From the NCBI GenBank assembly GCA_030549495.1, contig JAUIRK010001056.1, positions 496,001 to 560,000 on the forward strand: a stretch of DNA of 64,000 nt, in the 5' to 3' direction. Positions within the stretch are counted from its first letter, which is position 1, and the number at the start of each line of letters is the position of its first letter. The notes under the pieces were generated by a model that had not been told where the DNA came from, did no database searches, and saw only the letters and a list, made by a program, of their open reading frames with translations. The position numbers were made by a program, and so were the translations under genes. Of the stretch, positions 23,709-37,500 are shown piece after piece. Source of the DNA: Nectonema munidae. Lineage: Eukaryota > Nematomorpha > Nectonematoida > Nectonematidae.

Positions 23709-25540
23709 TATTCTCAGAATCATACGACTCCCCAGTCCTGGTTATTAGGGCATCTAATAAAATTTAAATGTTTCAATAATACTTCAGAGTTGCGGATTTG
23801 AATGGAAAATAACTCTGACATCAAATATGATTCCGATTCGAAATACTAAAATTTAAAATATTTAAACGAAACTCTCGCTTTCGGTTCGACTAAAGAAAGG
23901 ACACGGCGTATGCTTACAAAAATGTCTTTTGCACAATATTAAAAAGGACGGATAAAATTTACTAATAACTAACTTCGACGCTGCAGCCATGATTGTATAC
24001 TAAACTAACCAGTAACATTATTGTCCTAGCTTCGCAGACATGTGATTCGAAATCGCGAAAAGCTCATTGTACATGATATTTAAAAAACTTAAGCATTTTT
24101 CAGACTAAAATATTTTGCTCTTTTCATGCTTATAATAATATCCTTTTAATGAGTACTTTTTTTATTTTGTAAAAGAAATAAAATCCTCCACTTTTGAATC
24201 GCTCGATATGAAAGTTGCAGTTTCTTTCACCCAAAAGACACTTGCTGCATATCTTTGTCAGACGAATAGCGCTCGTTTTAGCTCCCTTTTTTCAAAAATT
24301 CAAATCATGCGATTCGAACCACTGATATTCGCACTGCAGGGTTGCTGAGATTACATTTCAGGGAGTTAGAAAAACGACTTTTTCATCTTAGCCCTTTTGT
24401 CTTTTTCGTTTTATCTAGCAGTAGAAATGATTTTAATCTAAATGCTTTCTATTGCAAGCTACCAAATTGCTGTTTCAAATTTCTTGAAAATGTTAACCAA
24501 TACTGCATAGGATAGTAACAATAAGGATAATAATTTTAATAATTAAATAAAATTTTCGTTGAAAGCTTTTTTGAAATATAGGAAGAAGATAACACTTTGA
24601 TCTATTTGCTGAAGGGGGATCAAAGCGGTAAATATAGGTGATATTCTTACCCGAATATCTGTGCATATCTCTTAAAGGGACATATATATCCAACATTTTG
24701 AAATGCTTTCAAAAGAAAAAGATCCACTTTTCCTTCATACTTATAATCATATCTTTTTGGAAAGCAAAAAGTTGGCTGCATGTAGTGAAAGAAGGAGTTC
24801 TTTCAAAAGAAATAACTTATAATAGTAATAGTGATGACAAATCAATACTTCTTAGCCTATGTAAAGAAGCTGTGAGGAGTTGTGAGAGTGTTTCTGAGGG
24901 TCAGCATAGATAACTGTTTAACTTTGGAAGGACAAAGTAAAGATTCTACTGGACACTCAGTAAGAAGAGAGGGGCGCGGTCATAAAATAACTATACTCGT
25001 GTCTTCCTCCCCACGCTATATCATTGAAAGCGCATTGCTACTTCCGAAAAATCCATCGCCCTCTCTCTCTGCCTACAGACAACCACTTGGGTTAAATTAG
25101 TGTCATAATAAAATTTATCAAATGCATGAAAGATGTCGTTTTCGTTTTGTTTTTATGGATTTAGAATTTATTTTAGCAGATGATGTTCTGACTATATCTC
25201 ATAACTTGAAAAATGGCCCAAAGCAAACATAGTTGGTGTACAAACCTGACTTCCTGCCAAAAAGAAGTTAAACGAAGTCGGGTGCTGTTCCCTCATTGTA
25301 CTGAAGTATTTGGAGTCCTTTAATGAGGCATGTATGATATCAAAATACTCCAAAAAGGAGAGGAGCTGGTGAAACGGGCATCTATAGCAATGGTGAAAAC
25401 TCTTGCTACAAGAGATATTGCACCGAAGCTTGAATCAGTACCACTTTTTGACGATGTTATTAATCCTTGCTAAAAGTGTCCTATTTTTTCATTAGCAATC
25501 TTAGGAGAGATTAAATATCTTCTGAAGAGCAATTCTACGT
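23709..25540. other. No gene recognised
   Basis: Small open frames around 24.6-25.1 kb are short, lack family resemblance, and overlap on both strands. Confidence 0.35.
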
Positions 25541-25656
25541 TTAACCCTTGGTTTTCTAAAATTAATCTTCTGCTTTTCCTTTCAACGTATTTTTATATAC
25601 TTACAGCAGAAGACTTTTATTTCATGGGACACTACTATAACACTGGTCCTCTAACG
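25541..25656. mobile_element. piggyBac-type MITE, copy 4
   Basis: It begins ttaacccttggttttctaaa and continues with cttctgcttttcctttcaac, then cagcagaagac, and ends atgggac...ctggtcctctaac, an imperfect inverted counterpart of the start. Confidence 0.55.
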
Positions 25657-25807
25657 AAAAAATCATACCATGGTGGTTATTGGCGAAAAAATAGTCTCTC
25701 TTCACTTTAGTGAAAAGCTTTCTAAACGAAAAAAACTAAGTGCTATCCTCAAAGATCCATCAGATATATTCATGCCTAATATCCGAAATATTGTCTAATG
25801 TCATTTA

Positions 25808-25924
25808 CTAACCGGTTTTCGACCACAGTCGACATATTTCGACTTTTCAAAAATAAAATCGTCTGCATTCATTAACGCATCTTCTGCTTTGCATTAGATA
25901 TCGTCTGATTATTCTGGTCGTTAA
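25808..25924. mobile_element. piggyBac-type MITE, GTCGAC subfamily, copy 1
   Basis: It begins ctaaccggttttcgaccaca and ends attctggtcgttaa at 25924. The interior has gtcgacatatttcgac, aaaatcgtctgcattcatta and atcttctgctttgcattaga, shared with copies at 38.8, 41.5 and 45.8 kb. Confidence 0.65.
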
Positions 25925-28814
25925 CGTGTAAAAGTCATCAAAGTTCTTTGAATACATATTATTGAAAAATTACATAATATGAAATTTGTATTTTTGGGAA
26001 TCTTGCCTAAATTATAACCTGATTTAATTGGATCGCAACTAATATTGAAACACCGGTTCTGAATCGCGGTACAGTAGCGCTTCTTATGTTAAATGACGAT
26101 AGCGAGAATCAAATAAAGTTAACAGAAATTGTATTTAATGAAAAATGCCATAAAAATATATTTGCTTTTGAAATTAAATTAATGATTACTAGCTTTTAAA
26201 TTCTCGATAAAAAGATTATAAGCTAGATATTTTGCAAAAAAATTATTCCGCCATATTGAGAATAAGCCTACCAGTACTGAATCAGAAAGATCTTTTTAAT
26301 TTTCAAAGAAGAACAACCCTTTCTTATATTTTTCAAATGCTCCAATATTTTAATAAATGTATTTTTTGCTGCCAAGTAAACAATTTTTTAATTTTGCATT
26401 AAAAAACTTTTTTTAAATACCTAAATATTCCCGCTTTTTATTCAATATTTTTGGAACCGAAAACAGTTCTTGAAACTCAGTATTCGTTTGAACAGTAGTT
26501 ACGACTCATACGTGAGATATAAATCATGGTTGAAATGATCGATGGGGTAGAATTTTTATTAATCAGGGGCCCTGATCTAGAAGATTTTAGTTAGAAAGAT
26601 TTTACTAAACTAGAACTCAAATTTGAAAGCATGTAAATTTAATGATAGGGTTTTAAAACAAATCCTTATAGATATATGTTAATAACTCTGTATATGATTA
26701 ATAATAGTTTAACCAAAGCATTATGTATTAAATGAAAGTCAAAGACATTTTGCAAATGTTTTTTAAATTTTTTGTAACAGTTTTCATTTAATTTTCCCCT
26801 CTAAATCCGCCTATGTTAATTCTATGCATTCTAAGAATATTCTATCAATGCACTCATTTTTTACATTTTTATTCTTGAAAAAAAATGAAAATAATATTTA
26901 AAAAGTTTTAAAATATCTGTTTGGGAAGACTGCTCTTTTTGAGATCTAAGTTCCAATGTCAATATTTGCATGTGTCTATCTGTCTTTTGTGTCAGACGTG
27001 TTTAATACAAATAAATAGGAAAGTGTGTATCAACAATGTCAAAAAAGGTATAAGTAAACGTATGTAAAAAGGTATAAGATTTTGCTAACACTAATCTTGG
27101 ATGTATCGGATGTGAAATTTTTTGTATCCGCGACATCCCTCCTTGTGGATCGATGCCTGCCTTGAAGTAACGCATAAAATAGGAGGACATCTGTTCAATG
27201 CAGCCTTTTAGGAACCAAGGGCGGATGCGTGTTTTAGTATAACTTCAGGAACGCTTAAAAAATCATTCATTTCATTCACATCTGGCACGTCTATCTCCAG
27301 CTTAAACGATGTTTCATTTTAGTCACTTGCTACAGAACTAAGCTCGAGTTTCTGGTCGTGCTTCACAGTCTATCATCCCCATGTGATCTTCATTGGGCTG
27401 ATCTCATTTTTCTGACTATAAAATTATGTTGTGTCTGCATTAGTAAGAGCTAATTTTTTCGCTATTGTTTCCTTTTTCTCTGAGAAAGATCCTTCAGCAT
27501 TTTAATTTTTCCAAGAAGGAGAGTCACCAACCTCCACAACAAGAGTGAAATGTTTTCCACGCATCTACATTCTCTGTAAACACTTGAAGGAATAATAGAT
27601 TCTTGAAGGAGACCTCTAATTCCCATTCTCTTTACATTTGGTTGTGTTGGTGTGAGCGATGTTTTCTCCCTCTTTTTCTTCGTGAATGTCACAATGTGTA
27701 TATAGGTGTGCGATAAAGAGGTGTGTATAACAATTAGTCCTGCTCTACTCTTCAACGCATTTTTCTCCCCATTCTTCTCTCCTTTAAGTCACACCAATAC
27801 TCCAAAGCTAAAGATAACCCACTTTTCGTGGTGTGGGTACCGTGTGCGTCGGTTTTCTGTGCATATACCAGCAGCAGCAGCCCATCTATGAACGCATGAG
27901 ACAGACTACGATAAAATCTCCTCTTCCTCAGATCTCGAGTTGTGTCATGTAAAATTGCTGCCTTACATCATAATTAGATGGGTGGGTGGGTGGATGTGAT
28001 AAAGTCTTTGCTTCACTTCTCCCTTCAAACTTCTTTTCTAAAAAGGATTATAACGATTCATTACATGCATTCTCATCCTCACATTCCCTTGTCACTTCTG
28101 ATTGTCCCTTACCTGCTATTCTTTTTTCTCTTTGATTCGGCACTAACAACTCTGTAGTAGACTAAGTGCAACCCGAAATTTTTGAAACACTGAAAAATAT
28201 TATAACATTTCTTTACAAAAATTCTCTCTCTCTATATATATAATGTGAAACCTCTTTATATCGAGCACCGTAGTGTAGGATTCAATAAAAGTGTCCATCA
28301 TAATATGGAGCAAGGGCCCACTTTGTGAAAATTACCTAATAGGTGGTGGAAATTGTTTTGAATTGTGTTTATTTTGATCAATGTTTTCATTTTTCAAATT
28401 CTATATTTACCATTTTTAGCTCTAAATTCTCTTTTGTAAGTTTTAGGCTCTAATTTATGTTTCCTAACTTCAAAATTACGCTTTTTAAATTCTATTTTTC
28501 TAGTTCCATTTTGTATTTTAGAAGGAAAAAAATTAGTTTTCGGCTATTTGAAATAAAAAAAATACTCATAAAGTGCTTCAGACGGGTAATTTAAGTTTTA
28601 TCAATCTTTAGATGGCTTAGTTTGATTAGAAAGTGGGTGATATATGCTAATAAGAAATATGGATCATGATAAAATCTGAAATTTGAACAAAGAAATATAA
28701 AGAGACATTGTCAGAGGATTTATGATCTCACATGTAGTGGTCCATTAGGTCCCTTCAAATAAAAACTTCTAATTTCTTTACCGTATAATATATATATAAT
28801 TAAAATTCCTTAAA
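25925..28814. other. No gene recognised
   Basis: AT-rich except for 27460-28170, which is less AT-rich and contains pyrimidine-rich tracts and a ggtgggtggg repeat at 27980. It might be regulatory or first-exon DNA. No protein family was seen. Confidence 0.3.
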
Positions 28815-28960
28815 AAATGAAAAAGGTCAAGGAAATGTCGGGTGTTTTCATCGAAAAGGCACAAGTATTGCCCCTTGTATCGAACTATGAAGAAAGGAGA
28901 CTTGAAGCGGGATCGAACCCAAGACCTTTAGTTAACTAAACTTAGATATCTAATCCAAAT
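28815..28960 (-). mobile_element. tRNA-derived SINE, family A, copy 3
   Basis: Inverse orientation: gggtgttttcatcgaaaagg then cacaagtattgcc, and an inverted B box gcgggatcgaacccaagacc. It aligns module by module with the copies at 17.4 and 33.1 kb. Confidence 0.6.
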
Positions 28961-31399
28961 GTCATCAAATTTGAATATGAGCTTTTTGCTAAAAAAAACA
29001 ATAATAAAGAAGAAAAACCTTGGAATCGTATTTTGTTAACAAGGTTGAAACTTTGGAAAGAGGGGCGAAATTTTGGATCACCTGATGAACAAGCACCCTT
29101 ATTGTATCATATGAAGAAAGCTCACTCTTTTCATGAAAATTAGTTTATTTAAAAAAAACTTGAAATTAAAGTCATAAAATTGAGTGAATAAGAGTATCCT
29201 TTAAATGTTGTACATATGTGTATATGCGCTTGAAACAAAGCCCATTTTAAAGCGCCTTGTTATATTTAATTTGTTAGAACTAATTCTTTATGTACTCTCT
29301 CTATCTCCCTACTATGTTGTAAAGAGAAGCACACCATACCATTTTTATGAAAGAAAAACCGGAAATTTTTTATACAAGTTATATAAAAACAATTCGTAAA
29401 ATGATATCAAGGATGAAATAACTGTTATGTTGAAAGGGCTTTAATAAGTGTACGATGATGGAGTTGAAATGAAAATAAACAATGGCAGCCTAAACTCTGT
29501 GCTACGCTCAAATTATTAGACAGACAGTTTCTCTACCACGCTAAAATGAAAAAGACGCAATGTTCTTTGTCTTCTTCCTGTTTCTCAAAGTTTTCCTTTG
29601 TCTTTACACACAGTTTTTTCCTATTTTACACACAATTGATCATCTGATGTTGTTGGTAGAACAAAGGCATCCCTGTCTTCTCCTCTCTTTCATACGCGTG
29701 GTATGATAAAGTGTAAACTTTTAACGAATTAAATTCGGCGAAATAAGTGGTAGTGAGGAGTATCGCTGGAGATGCCCTCGCCCATGCCCTCCTCTACATC
29801 CGACTATAAGTATGTTTTGTATATCAATGCTCACGTTAAGAAAATCATCTGATTAGTAGAAATATCGCGTTCTCCTTCCCTATCTCTTTGTGAAAGAGCT
29901 TTTTCCAGCATCCATTATTCTCCTATTCTGCACCATCTTATTCCGATTCTTATCACAGAGCCGCGACATTGCATTTTAAATTCGCCTTTGTTTGAGATCG
30001 CTTTTCCTTCTGTTCTCTTGTTCATAACTGCCACCGCACAATCACTAGCATGCCGCGAATCATATGCATCTCCTCTCTCGTGAGGTAGAAGTACCGCCGA
30101 ACCTACTTTGATGCACACTTCTTAATGAAAACAAATTAACATTTAAATACTTTGATAAACAATGCTTTCCATTATATCAATGCATATTCATGTCGTTATT
30201 AACCTTTTTTTAACCTAAAACAGTCTTCGCATATTTATAGAGATAAACCACATTTTAATTTGTATGTATATATATATATATATATCATATGATTTAGTGT
30301 TAATTTCAAAGCTCTAAGATGTGCGTAGTGTATGCATGCTATCTGTATAATCATAAGAGCACTCACTGTTTCACCAAAAAGAATAAACTTCGTATTGAAC
30401 TTTATCTTTAAAAATCAAAACAGATTGTACAAGAGTTTAAGGCATTTTACATTTTTTACTACATGAAAAGAGATCTCAGCTCTGCACGATATCTCTGACT
30501 TTTGTACACTTTACGAGTATGATTGTGTGATTTTTTGGGAAGCAACTTTTAGCAAATTAGGGCCAGGACTTTTTGAAAACTAACCTAGTGTTAATATTTT
30601 TTCAATCAGTTTTTACATACCTTATGGCAGACTATTTTTATTTAATACTGGTGTCGCATTGTTCCTGAGAGAATTTATACAAAAAATCACCGAATTTACT
30701 CTGTTGTAAAAATAATGCATTCCGGTTGTTTTTCAGGTATAAGACAATTTTTTGAAAGCTTTGTCAAGATTCATAATACATATGGGAATTTTTTACATTG
30801 TTAAACCGGAACTGCTTAAAAATTAATTTCTCTAATTTATCGCATTGATTCTGAAATCCTCATTTTTTCTATTCAAAATGATTGCTTTTGCGAGGAGTAA
30901 TTTGTCTTGAACCGCTGTAAATATTGTTTTATATTTGGTATGTGAATTTAGTTCCCTCTTAAGTGAGTTCCAAACGATGAAAAGACCAATTATTTCAAAG
31001 TGTATTGGGTAAAAACGGAATTAGGAAGCAAAAAGTCAAGTTGAAAGTTTTTTATAAATACGATCAGGTATTTTTAAGTGTGCTTCAAAATTTATTTATT
31101 TTTGATCAATTTTAATTTGATGTTAAGGCTTTACACAAATTCAGATTATGTGGCATTTCAAAAGAAAAAATATTAATTTTTTTTTTATTTTTTAATATGT
31201 AAAACTATCAGTGTAGTAACATTTTTTGAAAAGTTTTAAGTGATTTTGAAGGATTTTGGTAAAAGTTACATCCATGTTTGCTAATTTTTATAAGATTTGT
31301 TTATCATCCTACAATTTATGCTGCAAATGACAGCCATGATAATTTGAGAACTTCAGATAAAGTTTTCACAATAATATTTTCTTTAACACAATTTTGCAG
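28961..31399. other. Upstream of first visible echinoid exon; signal-peptide exon not found
   Basis: The first recognised exon of the adhesion gene begins in phase 1 at 31400, so a start exon with a signal peptide must exist upstream. I found no plus-strand ATG followed by a hydrophobic stretch and a phase-1 donor here. A (TA)n tract is at 30266-30287. 29500-30120 is less AT-rich. Confidence 0.35.
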
Positions 31400-31561
31400 A
31401 CTCAGTAGTTTCACAGAGCATAAATGATGGCATTTTTATAACGAATCCAACATCAATCTCCTCTCGTCTCGATGAAACAGTTGTGTTTGAGTGTCGCTTC
31501 AACATCTTTCCCCTTCCTTCCACACTGTATTGGCAACACGATGAATCTACGATTTCCTTTC
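31400..31561 (+). CDS. ed: ed exon, Ig1 first half
   Basis: Acceptor attttgcag. The frame starts with two bases completing an upstream codon. It encodes ETVVFECRFNIF and STLYWQHD, giving the first Cys and core Trp of Ig1. It ends in phase 1 before gtaaaa. Confidence 0.85.
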
Positions 31562-34500
31562 GTAAAAATCTTATCCATAAATTTTAAGCACAAAAATGTT
31601 CAAATCTTCGATTTTTTGTAGTTAATCAAACAACAAATAGCAGGCATTCGTTAGTGAGCAACATCAAAAAAGGAGTCTATGATCTGAAGATTGACAACGT
31701 CAACTTGCAAGATGATGGAGAATACACATGTGTTATTAGAGGCGTATCCTCCGATGAATACCGATCAAAGCCCGCTAAGCTAACGGTTTTAAGTAATTTC
31801 GCACTCGTTTTCTCGTACATTTTATCTTGGCTCTTCTGGCTTTAACCGTGAAAATCGTTGCAGTGTCGGAGTCGGAAGTTGGAGATTTAAGGGGGATATG
31901 AGGCGGAGTCGTCTTTCATTAAAATTTAGGGGTCTGGCTTTTTTAAGAATCGGAATAGAATTTTGTAAGTACTAATGTTCCGAGTTGGATATTTTCCATC
32001 TGACTGCGCAACCCTACTTACAAAATTAATTAACTAGATAACTAACTAACTAAGTTTCTTATAAATACTATAAATTAGAAGAATTCTTCTACTTCAAGAT
32101 GGATTCGATGGCTGCATACTATTTTAAACCGGTGGTTTTAGATTATTCCCAAAATTCTTCTTTTTGCAAGAAAAACACATAAAGTTCTAAAATACAAATT
32201 AGAATGACTTGTAAACTTACTTTATTGCTTACATATGCATAAATTAATATAGAAAATCCCGAAAAATTTATCTTGACTCATTTGGTATCTAGTCAGAATC
32301 CCCGAAGACTAAGGTAGCAATGACTTTAGTTTTCTGGGATTTTGACGAGGAACCAATCCATTTTATGCCGATAATGCATTCATTTATATATTGTGTTTTT
32401 AAGTTGAACCTGGTCCACCGATGCTGTTTATAAATCCAAAAGACAACTTAGTTGATGGAATGGAAATACGCGTGGAGTGTGGTAGTTCTGGAGGAAATCC
32501 GCGCCCCAAAATTGACATAACATTCAACAGCATGTATGTTACTCCTATATTTGATACCATGGCTCCATCTACCTTCAATTTTATCTTTGACGCGATTACA
32601 ACATGCAAAGAATTATTCTTTCCTTTTTAAAGGGAAATATCATTTATACTTTGAGTATCGTGTGATCTCCCTCCTTAATTCCACCCTAAAACACTATTTT
32701 ACCAAGTTTCCGTGTATCATGCAGCATTTTGTATTGTCTTAGAGATCATGAAAATTTGGAGGATTTATTCAATCACGATCTTAAGTGGATTGAATGCGTA
32801 ATAAATAATGTTATGATATTTATAGAATTTTAAATTTCGTTGTCTACATTTGTGCTCATCGTGTCTGATGAGTATTGAAAAAATATATTTAATTTTGATG
32901 CGCATAACGAAAGATAAATAGCACTAAATTATATATGAAGAACTCTTTGAATGAATAATTTTCTAGAGATACTCAATATCTTTTATAACACAAATCATGA
33001 TCGCTTTATGATTTACCACTTTCTCTCAACCGCCTTCTTAGACGCCATTATTTAAAAACTCTCCTTTCCTATAAAATATAAAAGGTAAAGGTAGCGTAGG
33101 GTGTTTTCATTGAGAAGGCACAATTGCGCCGCTTATATCGAACTATGAGAAAGTAAGTAGGCTTGATTTGGGATTGAACCCAAGACCTTGAGTTATCGAA
33201 ACCCAGTACCTAACCAACCTAATGTAATATAATTTCTTTCACAATAAATAAAATACACAGAAATTTGAACAAATTTACATAAAAATTTGGCACAATAAGG
33301 TATTTTTTACGCAAAAATGATCATTTCTATCTTTCATGCGTCCCTAATTTTGTGTTTATCCGTTTGATATTATTAAAATTGATTCTCTCATCACCACTTT
33401 CACAAGTATCTATCTATACAGTTTTTTTCATTCTTTAAAATTTTATTTACATCACCGCATCCATTTTTACAATGAAACTATCTTAAGCATTTCTGAAGAA
33501 CGGGCAAAGAATAATTTTCTTTATTTTAAAACTACAGCATATTTGCTACTCTCCTTTCAAATGTGGGCATGCTACAAAAACACAAAGATAATTTGTAATA
33601 CTATTTTTACAGGATACAATTACTCTTGAACTTATGATGACATAAATACTTACATGAATTCTTTTTTTTTCGATATTTTAATTAATTTTTTAAAACTCTA
33701 CCTATTTATTTTTTTATAATACTTTTCAAATTTCAGATTTAAGATTGAAATATAAAAACACCTAATAATTTTTTTTTCTTAATATTATAGGAAGTTTAAA
33801 GGTACATATGCTCCAGCACAGTCTCTAGATGAACCAACTTTATTGACGGTTGAAACGAAAGTGAATCGAACTTTTGACAAAGGAACATTCTTGTGTGCAA
33901 TCAACAGCCCTGCCTTAACTGATTCACCAATGACAGTTCAATCTTCTCGCATTGACGTTAAATGTATTCATTTTTAATCACATTCTTTCTATCGATTTAC
34001 TCTTTTCAATGATTTTATAGATTTTATTTCTAGTAATAATAATAATTAAGATATAAGACCTTTGAAAATACTTTTGGGTATTTTTGCTTTAAAGTTTCTT
34101 CATTTTATTTTTTTATTTATATTGAAGAAATTATGTAGATTTACAATTTATTAAAGCTTCTTTTTGCTCTGTTTTTATAGAAGTTCTGGTGTATTCTAGG
34201 TATTGTGAACAAGCAAAACAATCGTGGTATAGAAATTCATTTGGCATTAAGTATAAGTGTCTTTAAGAAATATTTCTTCTAACTTCCCTAGAAGTAGTTT
34301 CCTTCACAGTTAAATATCTCTCTATATGTATACTCTAAAAACTCCATTAATGAACACATAGTAAGTGAATACCTTTCAAAATATCAAATCATTTTTGTAA
34401 ACGATCTCTTTATAGGAAACATTTATATACAATGACCACTTTTTTCGAGTTTCAATACTGCTCAATGTAGAAAAGTTTGGCTGTATAGCATAATATAAAA

Positions 34501-37500
34501 ACAAACAGATCAATACTTATTTTTATTTGCTTGCTCTATGTAACGTTTCTACCCCAGTAGCGCAATTTTGCGCGCCAATATTCCTTAAAAAATTTTAAAT
34601 TAATTTTTTAAGATCCTCCAATTATTTCACTGAGTCCATCAACTCCATACAATGCAGTCGAGAATGAGAGCGTGGAGTTTTCGTGCACCGCCAAATCCAA
34701 TCCTCCTCCAATAAACATTCAGTGGGAAGTGAACCAACGCTTGGCCCGTCTCGATGACGTCTACAACCTAAAGAGTTATGAGCTTCAATTCACGAAAATC
34801 ACTAGAAAAGATTCCGGCTCCTACACTTGTATAGCGAATAACGGCATTGGAGCTCCTTCTGAAAAAACGCTTGAACTCAATGTTTTGTGTATGTTCATTT
34901 ACTTTATATCACTATTTCCTAAACTGTAGGACGCGGTCTTTACGCGTTGTAAGATTAACTCAAGGGTGCGCTATAGGTAAGTTGAAAAAAGACACACAAT
35001 AAATAAGGTGATATTTTTTTCAAAGTATTGATTTAATATCTTAATTTTTAATAATACACTTAAAAAATTCTTAATTGAAAAATGGGATTCCCTTTTCAAC
35101 GAAATATCTTTGCGAAGAGAAATTCTCAACTCTTATTGCAATAAAACCGAGCAGCAACTAAATCGACTCGAAGTTCAAAGTGATTTGCGCTACGCATTGT
35201 CTTCTTTAAAACCCAGAGTATAGGAACTTGTGAGATTACACTTAAATAAGAAGAATCCTTTTCAAATTTTTTTTATTTGGCTATATAATTTTTATTGGTA
35301 TACAAATTATAATGTATTATTCACTTAAATATCCTTAGTATGTATCTGATAAGGGGTTGGATTTTTTTAAAAGGGGACGTTGAAAGTTTGAGAACCACTC
35401 TTTTATATCAGTATATTCTAGCTAGCGAACTTGAATTTTTCTCGATTTTTTCGTAACTTTTTTTATAGGTAATTAAGCAAAGACGTTTCATCTTCGAATG
35501 TGGATGACTATGCAGTAGTGGGATTCAAATTTTTTGTCAGGCGGTTCTGTTACAAAAAAAATCAAATTTGTCAGCAAATAAACTTGAACGTAAATGATAG
35601 TCAAAATCTAGGTATTATATAAGATGCGTTGGTCATTAACCAGTTAATAACACAAATGTACAGAGAAAACAAGCACGATACATATGGTAACAAACCTGGT
35701 CACGACTTGTATAAATAAACTATGCACTAAATCACTAACGAAACGCACCATCGTCCCAACGGTTCCAGTTCCTTTCGGATGAGAGGCAGAAGACTACTGG
35801 CAGCGACTAGTCGGTTCGCCAAACTCACAAAATTCCGTGAGACGGTTCTAACGAACCGGCTAAATCCCACTACTGTCTCTATGTAAAATATTTTTTTATT
35901 TAGCAATATAAGATCATAGGAAAGGCATGGTAAGAATGAAATGATTGTCTATATTTAATATTTCTTAGTTGTCAAACTGGAAAAGTAAAATGAAAAAAAA
36001 TGAAAAGAAGGTAGGCGTAGAATATAAAACAGTTGATGTAATTCTTGAATGGAATAAAACTCAGACAAACGGTTTTATAATTCGAGTATGCATGGTATAT
36101 GATGAGAATTAGAAAAAAACATCATACTTGAAGACTGCTTTATTTTTCAATCCAATTTTATATATCTAAAGTAGAGGGACACCGGTGTCTTAGCGGTTTT
36201 CAAAGGGTTATTTTTTTTAATTTGAATGAATATTATGTTAGCGTTATGTTTACGCACCAAAATTACAACTTGCTTCTGGTGGACCACAGTGCACCACAAT
36301 ATTTACAATGCATTGCAACAATACCAATATTTATTAAGAATTTTGGAATATAGGGAAAGTTCTGCGTTTCCGTACATATCCAACTCCGAAATTATAGTTA
36401 AGTTTGCCTAAGCCAATAAACTAACAAATTTTATTTAGTCTTTTCAAGGGTTGATTATATTCTTTACCCCCTAAATAACGTTCCATTCTGTTTAGATCCT
36501 CCTGTTATCAAAGTGATGCCTGAAGTGAAGATTAAAGAGGGTGCTTCCCTGAATTTAACTTGCTTTGTTGATGCAAATCCTTCACCGTTTCAAGTAATCC
36601 TAATTTTGATATTTTTTCGAGTAAAATGACATCTGGATTCTAAATCTAAAAAAAATATTTAAAATTTTAAAGAATCTTACCAATTATTGCTAGCCCACCC
36701 TGGTGTCCTCATATAATGTTCAAAAAAATTTCTTCAAATTACGTGGGTCAATAATATAATATGCCTGAACAAAAACGTATAAAATAAAAAAAATTGTCAT
36801 CTATTTTTTGTGGCAAATTCAAAATTATTAAATTACTATTATTTAAAATTAGAAAAGTTAATGAATTTCATGATATATATATTCACTTATGTGTAAACAG
36901 ATACTTTGAACAATTGGTTACGTCTTTTTTTATTTCTGCTTGTCAAGGCAATTTAATCTTTCATACTTTATATATGTTCAAAATTAGACATTTTCTTTAT
37001 TGTCTTATTAATTTAGAACACAGTGGTAAAGAAAAAATCATATTTTTAAGTTCATAAGTTGGAGAAATGATCCGAGATACTATAAGAAACCAAATATTTT
37101 CTTGGTTTTTCGAATAACAACCCCATTTGTTATAGTTTTTCACTTTTAAATTTTTTATATTCACCCCTTACTATTTCAGATTAAATGGGAGAAAAAAGAA
37201 GAATTCGTTTCTCACTCTGTCATTTCTTACGACTCCAATCTAATTATTCCTCAAATATCAAGGAGTGATGCTGGCACCTACATTTGTACTGCTTTCTCCA
37301 AAATGCAACCAACTGAAGGTCCAATTATTGAAAAATCGGCTTCTGAAAGTTCTGAAGTTATCGTTCACTGTATGTTATTATTTTTTGAATGTCTAACTAC
37401 AAAGATCCCAGTTTGCGATATAAATTTATTAAAGTACTTATTTAACAATTTTCTATATTCCACGATAAAAAAATTGGAGCAGAATATTGAAGTATATGCA

